From Deltaproteobacteria bacterium (GTDB lineage Bacteria > Lernaellota > Lernaellaia > JACKCT01): a DNA stretch of 64,000 nucleotides. Positions 1-9,455 of this stretch are shown piece by piece (positions within the stretch are counted from its first letter, which is position 1; every line of letters starts with the position of its first letter). The notes beneath the pieces were generated by a model. It saw only the letters and a program-made list of their open reading frames with translations, made no database searches and was not told where the DNA came from. Location of the stretch: positions 372,001 to 436,000 of the forward strand of contig JAOSJX010000001.1 in assembly GCA_027493875.1 (NCBI GenBank), in the 5' to 3' direction. The translations under genes and the position numbers were made by a program.

Positions 1-222
1 CGTGTGCTCGTTGTCCGAGGGAGGGCTTTCCTCGCAACCGGCGTCATCATCGTCCACGTCGTCGTCAACGTCGTCATCGACATCATCGTCCACGTCGTCA
101 TCAACGTCGTCGTCCGGTTCACCGGCGTCGTCGTTGTCGTCGTCATCGTCGCCGCACGAACACCCAAACGCCAACGCCGGCAAAACCAGCAACAAAACGA
201 GCCGGCAGATTTTCCAGGTCAT
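1..222 (-). CDS. Asp-rich lipoprotein, 3' end outside the window
   Basis: N-terminal 74 codons of a lipoprotein reading off the left edge. The start ATG is followed by a short basic region, a Leu/Val-rich hydrophobic segment and a lipobox-like ALAFGC, so the Cys near residue 21 should be lipidated. A run of DDDV and DDD units follows, then AGCEE. The same plan (lipobox, then Asp tract) is seen in two Lcl-domain lipoproteins elsewhere in the window, so a C-terminal domain probably lies beyond the edge, but its identity cannot be seen. The tract is built from GAC/GAT codons and looks like a microsatellite in the DNA. The prediction rests on the signal sequence and composition. Confidence 0.7.
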   Translation of the reverse strand, partial: MTWKICRLVLLLVLPALAFGCSCGDDDDDNDDAGEPDDDVDDDVDDDVDDDVDDDVDDDDAGCEESPPSDNEHT

Positions 223-680
223 GCGTTCCCACTCCCTCGACAAGGGCCGCTATCGTCGCAAAAACCGGCGCCGCGCGCAATCCGTGAGCCGCGTACTCAC
301 GCACAAGTGAGTACTCGGCTCACCCCTGGGAACGCCGAGCCCCAGCTCGGCCTCCGTGTGGCACACCCATAACCGCGCGGGTCAACACCGCCCCTTGCCG
401 TTTTCGGTCGCTTACGTCATCGCGCTCTCTTTCCGTTAGCCGCCCGCGCTGGGACCGCAAGAGTCCCGGCGCGGGGCCGCCGACTTTTCCCGATTCGCGG
501 GCGTTCATCGACACCCATTCGCACCGAATCCGCGCCACACGCGGCCGTGCATGATAGGATTCAACGGAAGGTCGCCCAATCAGTCGCGCGGCGCTCGACG
601 AACAAATTGGTCATGTTAGTCGACGCCAGTTCCACACCCGGGCCGTTCCTTCCCGATCCGCCCGCGATATCCTTTCTTCG
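223..680. other. gene-free stretch before the IS110 transposase
   Basis: No convincing gene is seen. The left part carries palindromic repeats. The right part lies just downstream of the transposase stop and may hold one end of the insertion sequence and its non-coding RNA, but no end can be drawn by eye. Confidence 0.5.
285..367. repeat. paired palindromes, dispersed repeat family
   Basis: Positions 285-300 pair with 307-322 (one mismatch over 16 bp, six-base loop). A second hairpin, GCCGAG/CTCGGC, sits at about 334-351, followed by CCGTGTGGCACACC at 354-367. The CTGGGA-x-CGCCGAGC-CCAGCTCGGC unit recurs in inverse orientation near 40075-40101, and the 14-nt motif at 354-367 recurs as its reverse complement at 9374-9387. 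This marks a dispersed REP-like family. Confidence 0.75.
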
Positions 681-1745
681 TTACGCGGCCTCCTTCATCC
701 GGTGATGGCGGCGCAGGCGAATCCAGCAGATTTCCGCCAGTTTCCTCGCCACGGCGACGCGCGCGATCTTCGCGCTCGACCGTTTCGGACCCGCGTGTAA
801 AAATTCGCTAGGGCCTTGTCTTTCTGAGGGGCCTTCATCGCCGCCTGCACCAACACCCAACGCAGCCACGGCGAGCCCTGGCGCGTGATCGATCCGTGAT
901 GGCAATGGCCGCCCGACTGGTCCACGCGCGGCGTCAATCCCGAATAGGCCCCCACCTGCCGCGCATCGTGGAAGCGCAACGGCTCCCCGAGCTCCCCGAT
1001 GATCAGCAACGCCGAAAACAATCCGATCCCTGGAATCTCCATGATCGCCGGAACCTCCGGGAACGATGCCGCCGCCTTGCTCAAGGCCAGGTCAAGCGTT
1101 TCGATCTCCCGCCGGTAATGGTCCCATCGACGCAGGGCTTCGTCCCGTGTCGCGTTGCCGACAAAACCGAGGTCGAGGTCGGCGACGAAACGAATCCATC
1201 CCCGGCAAAACGGGGTCTTGAACGGAGGATGAATATTCCTACGCGTCAGCACCGCGTGCAGCTCGTTCTTGGCCTGCGTCGCGTGACGCGCAAGACGGGC
1301 GCGCGCGCGGCAGAGATCGCGGAGTTCCTGATAACGGCGCGGCGGTACGTAGGCCATGGGAATCATCTCGACGCGCAGTAGTTTGGCCAGAAGCGCCGCG
1401 TCGCGCTTGTCCGTCTTGGCCCGGCCCTCTACAATGGCCTTCAAACGACGGGGATGCGCGAGAACAACCTCGCCCCGGGACGCAAGAAGGTCGTAGAGCC
1501 AGCGATAGCTGCCGGAGGCTTCGATGACCGCGCGAAAGGGCCTCAATCCCTCGAAGGACGCGACGATCTTCTCGGTCTCCCGGCAACGGATCGTCACGGG
1601 ACGGCCGATCGGCCCGTGCGCGTTCTCGACGGCGATCACGAGAGTGTGTTTGTGCAAATCGACTCCGACGTAGTGCATGACGGCCTCCTTGTTGGACGAA
1701 TGGTGTTTCGCAATTCCATTCTTACATCCCGCAAGGGGCCTCATG
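600..1745 (-). mobile_element. IS110-family insertion sequence, ends unresolved
   Basis: The element is inferred from its transposase. IS110 elements lack conspicuous terminal inverted repeats and target duplications, so the limits given are approximate. Palindromes of one dispersed family occur on both sides (285-351 and 1788-1814). Several IS110-family elements are known to insert in REP-type palindromes. Confidence 0.4.
681..1678 (-). CDS. IS110-family transposase (DEDD recombinase), frameshifted
   Basis: Catalyses insertion of the IS110-type element. The start ATG follows a strong AAGGAGG. The N-terminal RuvC-like DEDD domain begins MHYVGVDLHKHT (first catalytic Asp), with an Ile-Glu-Ala-Ser-Gly motif near residue 55 and TDKRDA near 95. 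The C-terminal Transposase_20 domain has PGIGLFSALL and a Gly/Ser-rich segment ending in WLRWVLVQAA. One base is missing near 775-785: after FYTRVRNGR the frame changes, and the other frame restores the family tail (AKIARVAVARKLAEIC) and ends at 681. With the shift repaired the protein is about 332 aa, normal for the family. This may be a sequencing indel rather than inactivation. Confidence 0.85.
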
Positions 1746-1754
1746 CACGCGCGG

Positions 1755-2235
1755 TTATCGTATCAGGCGCCCTCGGCTGTGCATTGGCCGCGTGCTCACC
1801 GGGTGAGCACGCGGGTAATTTTCATCCAAGCGGCGGGCAAGGTCGCGGGCGGTCCTGCGTCCTTCGAGAGTGCGGCGGGCCCACGCCGCTTTTTTCCGCC
1901 GGCTCCGTGACGCGCAACAGCTCGAAACGCGCGTCGATGGATAGACCAAGCGCGTCCTCTTCCGGCAAACCGAGGTCCGGTTCCTGGAAGTGAATCGCCA
2001 GCAATCCGCGGACATCGCACTCGCGTCGCGAATAGATACCCGTTGACCGCAAATGACGCGCGATCTCCTTCACAAAAGGGTCGTCCGCGCCCCGTTTTTC
2101 GAACTCCTCGCGCGAGCCGTCGTAGAGCTTTTCCGCCACACGGCGGGCGACGCCGAGCAGCGTTTTCCTGTATTTCCGCGCATCTTTATCGAACCGCGCC
2201 GCCACCTCTTCGAACACCGCATCCTCGTTTCGCAT
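1755..2235 (-). CDS. hypothetical protein, frameshifted near the C-terminus
   Basis: I do not recognise the family. The start ATG has AGGGAG six bases upstream. The protein is soluble, charged and mostly helical, with acidic N-terminal helices (MRNEDAVFEEVAARFDK), a basic middle and DDPFVKEIARHL near residue 55. A run of six A/T at 1889-1894 appears miscounted. As read, the frame ends in a Pro/Arg-rich tail at 1822; the other frame gives a more protein-like tail (ARDLARRLDENY) ending at 1755, which overlaps the palindrome at 1788-1814. No neighbour suggests a role. Confidence 0.5.
1788..1814. repeat. perfect 13-bp palindrome, GCGTGCTCAC family
   Basis: CCGCGTGCTCACC pairs perfectly with GGTGAGCACGCGG around a single base. 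The same core recurs at least three times in the cluster at 39841-40133. Confidence 0.85.
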
Positions 2236-2512
2236 TTCGTACTCCCTCACTTACCGCAAAGTGAGCGGACAGATCGCGAAAACGGGATGCAAGGACGAAG
2301 GACGAAAAAGGGACAAGGTACGAGGTACGAATCGCGAATGGCGGGGCGAGTTCAGAGATCGGAGCCCCGCCGGAGGCGGGGGTGGCGGCGACAACAGCCA
2401 AGCCGTTAACGACAAAGAATAAAGGGCGAAGAACCAGGAACCCGGAACTTAGAACCTTGAATCGGGAATCAACAGCATTTCCTGCAGCATCGAAAAGTTG
2501 TCCCCTTTTATT

Positions 2513-3196
2513 CTACGGACGCACGCACGCCACGCCGGCGCCGACGGTTTTGTACATCGTGTCGACGGTCGCGTAGCGGAAATCGAGGATCCACACCGTG
2601 TTCTCCAGGTCGGTCGTCTCGGTGGACGAATACATCACGTCGCATATTGAAAAGTCTGGCGGGTCAAAATTGCAGTCGGTGGGGAATGCCTCGCATCCGA
2701 AACAATCAGCGTTGCGGCAACCGGCATCGGACGCACACCCGTCGGTGACCGTGCAGGTTCCGCCCGTTTCGGTTCCGGGGCAGTTGCGGATGAGCGTGCG
2801 GTACTCGGAAATCGTGGGCAAGTGCCAACTACCGCCGTCCAGCACCAGCGCCGTGCAATAGGCGACGGCGTCGCTCCAGTACATATACGCCTTTGAGGTC
2901 GGAAGGTACCAGTCATATCCCGTTTCAGGGTCGGTCCAGAACTCGTCGCTTCCCGTATCGTCATCGTCGGCGTCATCGTCCGTCGCGTCGTCATCATCAT
3001 CGGACGCATCGTCGTCGCCGGCGTCGTCATCATCGTCGGGCGCATCATCGTCGCCGGAAGCGTCGTCGTCATCGTCGGAGGTGTCATCATCATCGTCGGA
3101 GGCGTCGTCGTCATCATCTCCGCCGCACCCGCCGCATCCGGTAAAACCACCCGCGACCATAACCAACAGAGACAAGAGCGCGACGAAAATCTTCAC
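2513..3196 (-). CDS. Asp-rich lipoprotein with Lcl/DUF1566 domain
   Basis: Predicted envelope lipoprotein of 227 aa. The GTG start (VKIFVALLSLL) follows GGGGGTGG. A hydrophobic signal ends in lipobox GFTGC, then about 60 residues are almost only Asp with Ala/Ser/Thr/Gly. From about residue 85 the Lcl C-terminal (DUF1566) fold is clear: FWTDPETGYDWYLP, a WSDAVAYC segment, WHLPTISEYRTLI, a Cys-rich insert, YSSTE and the terminal GVACVRP. This domain is common on secreted and surface proteins of deltaproteobacteria and Legionella (Lcl adhesin), but the ligand here is unknown. It is a paralogue of the lipoprotein at 55394-55912. The frame is intact. Confidence 0.8.
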   Translation of the reverse strand: MKIFVALLSLLVMVAGGFTGCGGCGGDDDDDASDDDDDTSDDDDDASGDDDAPDDDDDAGDDDASDDDDDATDDDADDDDTGSDEFWTDPETGYDWYLPTSKAYMYWSDAVAYCTALVLDGGSWHLPTISEYRTLIRNCPGTETGGTCTVTDGCASDAGCRNADCFGCEAFPTDCNFDPPDFSICDVMYSSTETTDLENTVWILDFRYATVDTMYKTVGAGVACVRP

Positions 3197-3566
3197 CGAC
3201 CACCCCCGTGTTTGACTGTAAGACGAACGGCGAACGCTATGTCTGAACAAGAAAGCCGTCAATTGGCCAAGATCGAGGTTGTTGGCCACCTCACATTTGA
3301 CGTCCATGAGAAGGAAAGGGAGAGAGAGGAAAGGGGACACCATTTTATTCGTGTGACGGCAACGGTCGATTGACGCGAGAAAGACTAAAATTGCGATGAC
3401 TGTATACGCGGGAGAGGGAACCATAAAAGTATGGTGTCCCCCTTTTTTCGGAGGTGTTTTCCGAGCCGGCGTTTGCGCGACAATTCGCGTCGGCGCGATT
3501 GCCAGCGCGGAGGCGAGCCGCCAGACTGGCCGCCTTTTTCATGGTTGGGACAGGGAGACGAATCTC
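3197..3566. other. divergent intergenic region
   Basis: Separates the Lcl lipoprotein from the ThDP enzyme. It contains the inverted repeat annotated separately. No convincing gene is seen, and promoters for the two divergent genes were not resolved. Confidence 0.5.
3331..3446. repeat. REPIN-like inverted repeat pair
   Basis: AAGGGGACACCATTTTAT at 3331-3348 is repeated in inverse orientation at 3423-3446 (ATAAAAGTATGGTGTCCCCC) about 75 bp away, differing by a two-base and a one-base insertion. Two REP-like units facing each other over a short spacer fit a REPIN or a small MITE. No transposase lies inside. Confidence 0.6.
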
Positions 3567-5218
3567 ATGGGAATGATTGGCGGAATTCTCGCCGGGCAGT
3601 CCATCGCCCAGGCCGGCGTCAAATGCGTTTTTACGCTCTGCGGCGGGCATGTCGCCCCCATTTATATCGGCCTGCAAATGAACGGCGTACGTCTGATTGA
3701 TACGCGCCACGAAGCGGCGGCGGCGCACGCGGCGGACGCCTGGGGCCGTTTAACGGGAATTCCCGGCGTCGCCATCGTCACCGCCGGACCCGGTGTCACC
3801 AACGCCGTCACCGGCATCGCCAACGCTTACGAGGCTGAGAGCCCCATGGTCGTCATCGGCGGCAAAGTCGGCATGGCGCGGCTCGACCAGGGCAGTCTCC
3901 AGGAGATGGATCAGGTCTCGCTGCTGTCCTCGATCACGAAGTGGCGGGCGTGCGTTTACGATACGGGGCGCATCCCGGAGTATCTGGCGCGGGCGTTTCA
4001 TATCGCGAACACCGGCCGGCGCGGGACCCGTTTATCTCGAAATGCCGATCGACATTCTGCTCAATCAGGCCGAAGCCAAGCATCCCGGTCCCAAGGCGCC
4101 CGATCCCGAAGAAGGCCAGTCGTCGGCCGATCCGCGAACGGTGGAAAAGTTCGTGGCGATGCTCGAGGCGTCGCATCGTCCGGTGATCGTGGGGGGCGCC
4201 GCGCTGCACTGGCATCACCCGGCGACGCCCTCGACCGTCTGGTCCGCGCGGCGAAGATTCCGGTCTACTTGAACGGCCTCGGCCGGGGCGCCCTGCCCCA
4301 CGGGCATCCGAATTTCCTTTCCTTCACGCGCAAACAAGCGCTGGCCAAAGCGGATCTCATCATCCTCGTCGGCGCGGAAGCGGATTTCCGGCTCGGCTAC
4401 GCGCGCGGCTTCAACAAGGACGCGAAAGTGGTGATGATCGAATCCGACAAACTGAAGATGGGCTTCAACGTCGAAGCGCAGCTCGCGCTCGTCGGCAATT
4501 CCAAATTCATCATGGAGCAGATCACCGGCGCGCTGGATTCGAAAAAGAACGAGGGGCCGCGCGGGAAGTGGCTGGCGGAAATGCGTTCGATGGAAGACGA
4601 CGCAGTGGCGAGCATCGCGGAGGAAATGGCGTCGGACATCTTTCCGGTCAATCCGTACCGCTTCGGCGCGGAGGTCGCCAAGGTGGTGGACGAGAACACG
4701 ATCATCATCGGCGACGGCGGCAATATCGTCGCCACCACGTCCAAGGTGGTAAAGCTCGCGGGCCAGAAACAGTGGATGGACCCCGGCAAATTCGGGTGCC
4801 TCGGCGTCGGCATGCCCTTCGCGTTGGCCGCGCAGGTGGCGTATCCGGACAAACGTGTGCTGGTCGTCTTCGGCGACGGCTCGGTGGGATTCAACGGCTT
4901 CGAAATCGACACCGCCGTGCGCCACAACCTGCCCATCGTCGGCGTGGTCGGCAACGACGCGGCGTGGACGCAGATCCGCGCGGCGCAGCTCGAGTCCGTG
5001 GGCGAGGATTTCGCCGCCGCGACGCTGCTCGCGCCGACGCGCTACGACGAGTTCGCCAAGTCGCTGGGCGGCAACGGCTATCACGTGGAATCCGCGGACC
5101 AGATCGCACCGACGATCGAGAAGGCGTTCGCCGCGGGCAAACCCGCGATCGTGAATGTCCCGCTGAACGCGGAACTCAACGGCCGCGGGTGTCGTACGTC
5201 GCCGCCGGCCTGGCTTAG
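3567..5218 (+). CDS. thiamine-diphosphate-dependent enzyme, acetolactate synthase/2-hydroxyacyl-CoA lyase family
   Basis: Carries the three ThDP-enzyme domains. The N-terminal PYR domain has the ThDP-activating Glu in [17 protein letters not shown] near residue 50 and [18 protein letters not shown] central domain follows. The C-terminal PP domain has the Mg-ThDP motif GDGSVGFNG with GND about 27 residues on. Length when repaired is about 550 aa, normal for the family. Start ATG has GGGAG upstream. Three shifts break the frame: about 4015, about 4222 (the segment between them reads normally in another frame) and about 5186, after which the tail is VSYVAAGLA. No acetolactate synthase small subunit is adjacent, so a 2-hydroxyacyl-CoA lyase or oxalyl-CoA decarboxylase-like role is equally possible. 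Its stop overlaps that of the convergent acyltransferase. Confidence 0.8.
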
Positions 5219-6002
5219 CCGTTGCCGTAGGGGCTCATGAAGATCTCGACGCCGGTGCCGCGCGGCGAGCCGTCGCCGTAGGCGTCGAGCATTATGTTCC
5301 GCACGTTTTCCACGAGTTCGTCGAGGTTTTCCTCGGAGTAACCTTCGGTCGAGATGGGGTCGAGGAGTTCGACTTCGATGCGTCCGGGGCGGCAGTATTT
5401 GCGGATGTTATCGAGGACGTGGTGGCTGCCGCGGATCACAATCGGCACCACCGGCACGCCGGCCTTCACCGCCAAACGAAACAGCCCTTTCTTAAACGGC
5501 CCCATCGTACCATCACGCGAAAGACCGCCTTCCGGATAGGACAGCACGGTGCGCCCTCGGCGATCTTGCGGGCCGCCTCGTCGATGGAGGCATAGGCGCG
5601 CTCCGCCGATCCGCGGTCGATAAACACGAACTGCATCAAACGCATCGCGCCGCCGACGAAGGGCACCAGACTCAGGCCCTTGGTCGCGATGAAATGCAGG
5701 TGGATCGGCGAAATCTGCATGGCGATCGCGAAATCGAGAAAACTGAGATGGTTGCCGACCATGACGAAGGGGCGGTCCCAGGGCGGACGCTCCAATCCGC
5801 TCGTATAGAGGCGCCCGCCGAACACCGACGTAAACACGACGGCCCAGGACTGCACATATCGATAAAAATAGCGCGGAAACAGGAGCGCGCCGAACAGGTA
5901 GTACAGAGGGACCATCAAGAGCGAGGCGACGACCAGGACGGCGAAACGCCAAATAAATCTCAGCCGGTCCCGGAAATCGAATTGGGGAAGCTCGGTCCTC
6001 AC
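5215..6002 (-). CDS. 1-acyl-sn-glycerol-3-phosphate acyltransferase family (PlsC-like)
   Basis: Transfers an acyl chain to lysophosphatidate or a related lipid acceptor at the inner membrane. N-terminal hydrophobic stretches (WRFAVLVVASLLMVPLYYLF, about residues 15-45) anchor it. Catalytic motif NHLSFLD (H-x4-D) lies near residue 85, and the acceptor-binding YPEGGLSRDG corresponds to family motif III (EGTRS). PVVPIVIRG follows. One indel near 5550 splits it between ARKIAEG and TVLSYPEGG. The GTG start at VRTELPQFDF is chosen for frame and length; an AGG lies ten bases upstream. It is divergent from the PfkB kinase. Substrate could be phosphatidate synthesis or an unusual lipid. Confidence 0.8.
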
Positions 6003-6098
6003 CGGCGGGAAAGCCTCGTGGTTTGCGGCGTGGTACACCGGGCCGCGGGTTTCGCGTATGTTAGGCGCCGGTCTCGGGCCGTCAAGCTTGGAGGAACC

Positions 6099-7129
6099 GT
6101 GAAGATCGCCGCGCCTCTTCCGCCGGATCAAATCGCCGCCATGCTGAGAAGCCTGACGGATGTGTCGGTAGTGGTTGTGGGCGATTTCGGATTTGACGCC
6201 TACCTGCACCTCGAAACGCTGCCGGGTGAGACCTCCCAGGAAACGGGGCGGCCCATCGAGGCCGTGCGGCGTTTCGCGTACGACCCCGCGGGCGCGGCGA
6301 ACGTCGCCGTCAATCTCGTGGCGCTGGGCGTCCGCGACGTGCGGGCGGTGGGCGTCGTCGGCGACGACCTGCATGGGCGGGAGCTGGTTCGCGCGCTCGG
6401 CATGCGCGGCATCGACACGTCGGGCTTCGTCACGCAGACCGGCGGTTGGCAAACGGTCGTTTACGCCAAGCCTCACCGCGACGGGATCGAAGGCACGCGC
6501 ATCGACTTCGGCGAGTTCAACGAACTCGGCGCGGAGACGAACGCGGAAATGCTCCGGCGTTTCCGGGAGGCGCTACGCGGCGAACCGGCCGTGATCTTCA
6601 ATCAGCAGGTGCGCCGCGGGGTCCTCGAACCGTCGAATATCGTTGATTTCGTCGGCGCGGCGGCCGGCGCCGTGACGATCGCGGACAGCCGCCACCACGC
6701 GCGCGCCTTCGACGGCTGCCGGCTCAGCTGAACGCCCGGGAGGCCGCGCGCTTTCTCGGCGAAGCGGAGCCGTCGCCGAACGGCGACCCGGAGCACGCGG
6801 CGGCTCTGGCCGAGCGGCTGTACGCCCAGGAGAAACGACCCGTTTTCGTCACCTGCGGCAAGATGGGCATGGCGGTGCGCGACGGGACCGTGGCCGCGTT
6901 CGTTCCGGGGGTGATCGCGCCGGAGCCGGTTGACGAGGTGGGCGCCGGGGACACGGCCGTGGCGGCGCTGGCCGCGGCGACGCGGGCCGGTTACGCGCCG
7001 GTGGAAGCCGCCGGGTTCGCGAATCTCGCGGCGGCCGTGACGGTTTCGAAGGTCGGGCAGACCGGCACCGCGTCGCGCGAGGAGATAACGGCGCTGGCGG
7101 AACAGGCCCGGTATCGCTCCATTCCGTAA
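6099..7129 (+). CDS. PfkB-family carbohydrate kinase, HldE kinase-domain-like
   Basis: ATP-dependent phosphorylation of a sugar or sugar phosphate in the cytoplasm. GTG start with GGAGG five bases upstream. The N-terminal beta strand VVVVGDFGFDAYLHLE, PAGAANVAVNLVALG and VGVVGDDLHG resemble the kinase domain of HldE/RfaE, and the C-terminal PfkB signature DEVGAGDTAVAAL supplies the anion hole and catalytic Asp. About 343 aa. One indel near 6725 interrupts it: as read it stops at CRLS, but the other frame continues with QLNAREAARFLG to 7129. No HldE nucleotidyltransferase domain follows, so heptose-7-phosphate as substrate is a guess. Confidence 0.8.
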
Positions 7130-7307
7130 CCGAATATTTTCGTGAAATCCTTAAAAATGCCCTGAACACGGCAGCTTGCCGAGCCTTGGGACCTATGATA
7201 GAAGGTCCGGGGCAGATCCCATGCGCCCGCGTCCCCGCGGCACGGGTTAAACATTGCAGGCAGTCCAGTATTTGGTCGTGCGTTCGCGCACCCAGGGGAG
7301 GAATGGT

Positions 7308-9195
7308 ATGGCTCGACCCATTGGTGTCCTCGCCGCGTTGATCGTTCTGGCGGTGGCGCTCGCCGCGCCCGCCATGGCGCAGGAAACCATCGACGCGCAG
7401 ATGTTCCGGCCAAGCATCTTCAACGGCAATTTCATCGCCATCGAAGACGCGCACACGCTGGACGCGATGTGCTACGGCTTCGGACTTTATGTGAACCACG
7501 CCAATACGGTGGTCGAGGTTCGTGAAAAGGATTCGAGCGATTTCAAGACGGGCGTCTTGAATTCCGTGACGACCATCAACGGCACCGCGGCGTTTTCGCC
7601 GTTTTCGTGGTTGAGCCTGGGCGTGGACGTGCCCGTGCACGTGCAGAGCCGCGCGAAGCGCTATGAGAACATCGAAATCAGCCCCAACGAGGAGGGCGAG
7701 GACCCCGGCGATCAGGGCTTCGAGGACAACGCCGCGCTGGGCGACATCAAAGCGGAATTGAAGCTGGGTCTTCTGAAGGAAGCCAACGCGGGGATCGGCA
7801 TTGCGGTCGCCGGCTTCGGTACCTTCCCCACCGGTGACGAGGAGATCTTCCTGGGCGAAGGCACGACGAACTTCGGCGGGAAGGCGATGATCGAAAAGGA
7901 CCTCGGTATTTTCAACGTCGGCCTCAACGGCGGTTATCTCGTCCGTCCGTCGCGGACGGTTTTCGGAACCGACATCAGCGACGCCTATCTGTTCGGCGCG
8001 GGCATCAGCCGCACGATCGTGGGCGGGTTGTCGTTCTCCATCGAATTTTTCGGAACCTCGTTCATCACGCAGGAAGGCGACGACGTGCAGCCGAACCCGA
8101 TGGAAGTCCTGGGCTTCCTTCGCTATAAGTTCGGCAATTCCGTGCGTCTCATCGGCGGCGGCGGTGCGGGTCTTTCCAGCGGTATCGGCGCGCCGGCCTA
8201 TCGCGCGGTCGCGGGCATCGACTACTACCCGCATTGCGAAGGCCCCACGCAAGGCAAGCTGCTCGTCAATGTCGTCAACGAAGACGGCATTCCGGTCAAG
8301 GCCGGCCTGAAGGTGGCGGGCCCCTCCGGCGCGCTCGCGCCGAAGGGGCACGCCGAGCAAGACCTTCGCCGTGGAGACCGAGGACTCGGGCGAGTACTAC
8401 GCCACGGTGGACCCGGGCGACTACGCCATGGCGGCGGTGGCGCCGGGTTATCTCCCGTCCGCGGCGAAAGGCACGGTGTTGATCGGCAAGACGACGAAGG
8501 TGACGATCACGCTGGCCCTCAAGAAGGCGCCGACGACGCTCGAAGTCAACGTTCTCTACAAGAAGAACAAGGAACTCATCCCCGGCGCGGCGATTCTCGT
8601 GAAGGACAAGGCCACCGGTAAGATCACGGCGTACAAGGCCGACACCGGCCAGTGGAAAGGCAAGTACGAGCCGGGCGACTACACGTTCTCCGGTTTCATC
8701 GCCGGCTTCGAGAAGGTCGACCTGGACGCGACGGTCGTCAAAGAGAAGCACAACGTCGTGAACATCGAGCTGCGTAAGATCATCATCAAGATCGGCCGCG
8801 TGCAGTTCCCGTACGACTCCGACGTCATCAAGACCGAGTCCTACCCGGTCCTCGAGGACGTGCTGAAGAAGATTCAGCAGCAGGACGAGGAAGGCGGCTT
8901 CGAGAAGATCCTGGTCGAAGGCCATACCTCCTCGGAAGGCTCGGACGAGTACAACCTGACGTTGTCGCAGAAGCGCGCCGAGGCGGTGAAGAAGTGGCTG
9001 GCGCAGCACGGCATCCCGGCGGAGAAGATCGAACCCATCGGCTACGGCGAGTCGCGGCTGCTGAAACCCGACGAGGGCGACGAAGCGGCGATGGAAGACA
9101 ACCGCCGCGTCGAATTCATCTTCGAGGAGAAGGTGGTCGAAGGCGCCAAGGCGCCGGAAGGCTCGCCGCCTCCGGAAGAGGAAACCGCCGAGTAA
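7308..9195 (+). CDS. secreted OmpA-family protein with N-terminal beta-barrel
   Basis: Links outer membrane to peptidoglycan, inferred from its C-terminal OmpA domain. ATG start with GGGGAGGA upstream. Signal peptide MARPIGVLAALIVLAVALAAPAMA. Residues 25-310 look like an outer-membrane barrel (alternating hydrophobic strands, Gly-rich turns, FGTFPTGD, FLRYKFGN). Two or three carboxypeptidase-regulatory-like beta-sandwich repeats follow (LLVNVVNEDGIPVKAG; LEVNVLYKKNKELIPGAAI). The final 120 residues are OmpA: FPYDSDVIK, VEGHTSSEGSDEYNL, SQKRAEAVKKWL and NRRVEFIF. One indel at about 8345 (run of G) shifts the frame; the repaired protein is about 629 aa. It is followed by a strong terminator, so it is probably the last gene of its transcript. 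Confidence 0.85.
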
Positions 9196-9216
9196 CCTCG
9201 GCGTCACCTGAACGCA

Positions 9217-9250
9217 AAACCCCCGCCGCGGCGACGCGGCGGGGGTTTTT
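9217..9250 (+). terminator. rho-independent terminator of the OmpA-family gene
   Basis: GC-rich hairpin (CCCCCGCCGCG / CGCGGCGGGGG, loop GCGA) followed by five T, starting 22 bases after the stop codon. Confidence 0.9.
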
Positions 9251-9349
9251 ATTTATCGGAACCGATCATCCATCTTCAATGGGAATCGCCAGTCGAAGGT
9301 AAGTCACCCGAACCGATCTTCCGCGCCGGTCGCGCCGTTAGGAATGGGA

Positions 9350-9387
9350 GGCACACTTTCAGCCCCAGGTGAAGGTGTGCCACACGG
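9350..9387. repeat. intergenic hairpin sharing a 14-nt motif with 354-367
   Basis: GGCACACTTTCA pairs with TGAAGGTGTGCC (11 of 12) over an eight-base loop. GGTGTGCCACACGG at 9374-9387 is the exact reverse complement of 354-367. There is no T-run in either direction, so it is not a standard terminator. Confidence 0.6.
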
Positions 9388-9455
9388 TACTTGCTTCGAA
9401 CCTCCACACCTTTCGCGTCAAGTTGAAAGGGCGCGGCTCGCTTATGGCGATGCGG

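Noticed and set aside
320..538. Possible short Arg-rich protein on the minus strand
   Set aside because: No ribosome-binding site, atypical composition, and it begins and ends in repeat and GC-rich spacer DNA.
2893..3144. His/Arg-rich reading frame opposite the Asp tract
   Set aside because: It is the antisense of GAC/GAT repeats of the Lcl lipoprotein, which has signal peptide and domain support.
4215..5084. Long open frame opposite the ThDP enzyme
   Set aside because: Composition (His/Arg/Asp) is a typical high-GC shadow; the plus strand carries ThDP motifs.
7190..7209. Hairpin and TATGAT box as promoter or attenuator of the OmpA-family gene
   Set aside because: No acceptable -35 box at 16-18 bp and only a 6-bp stem; too weak to annotate.
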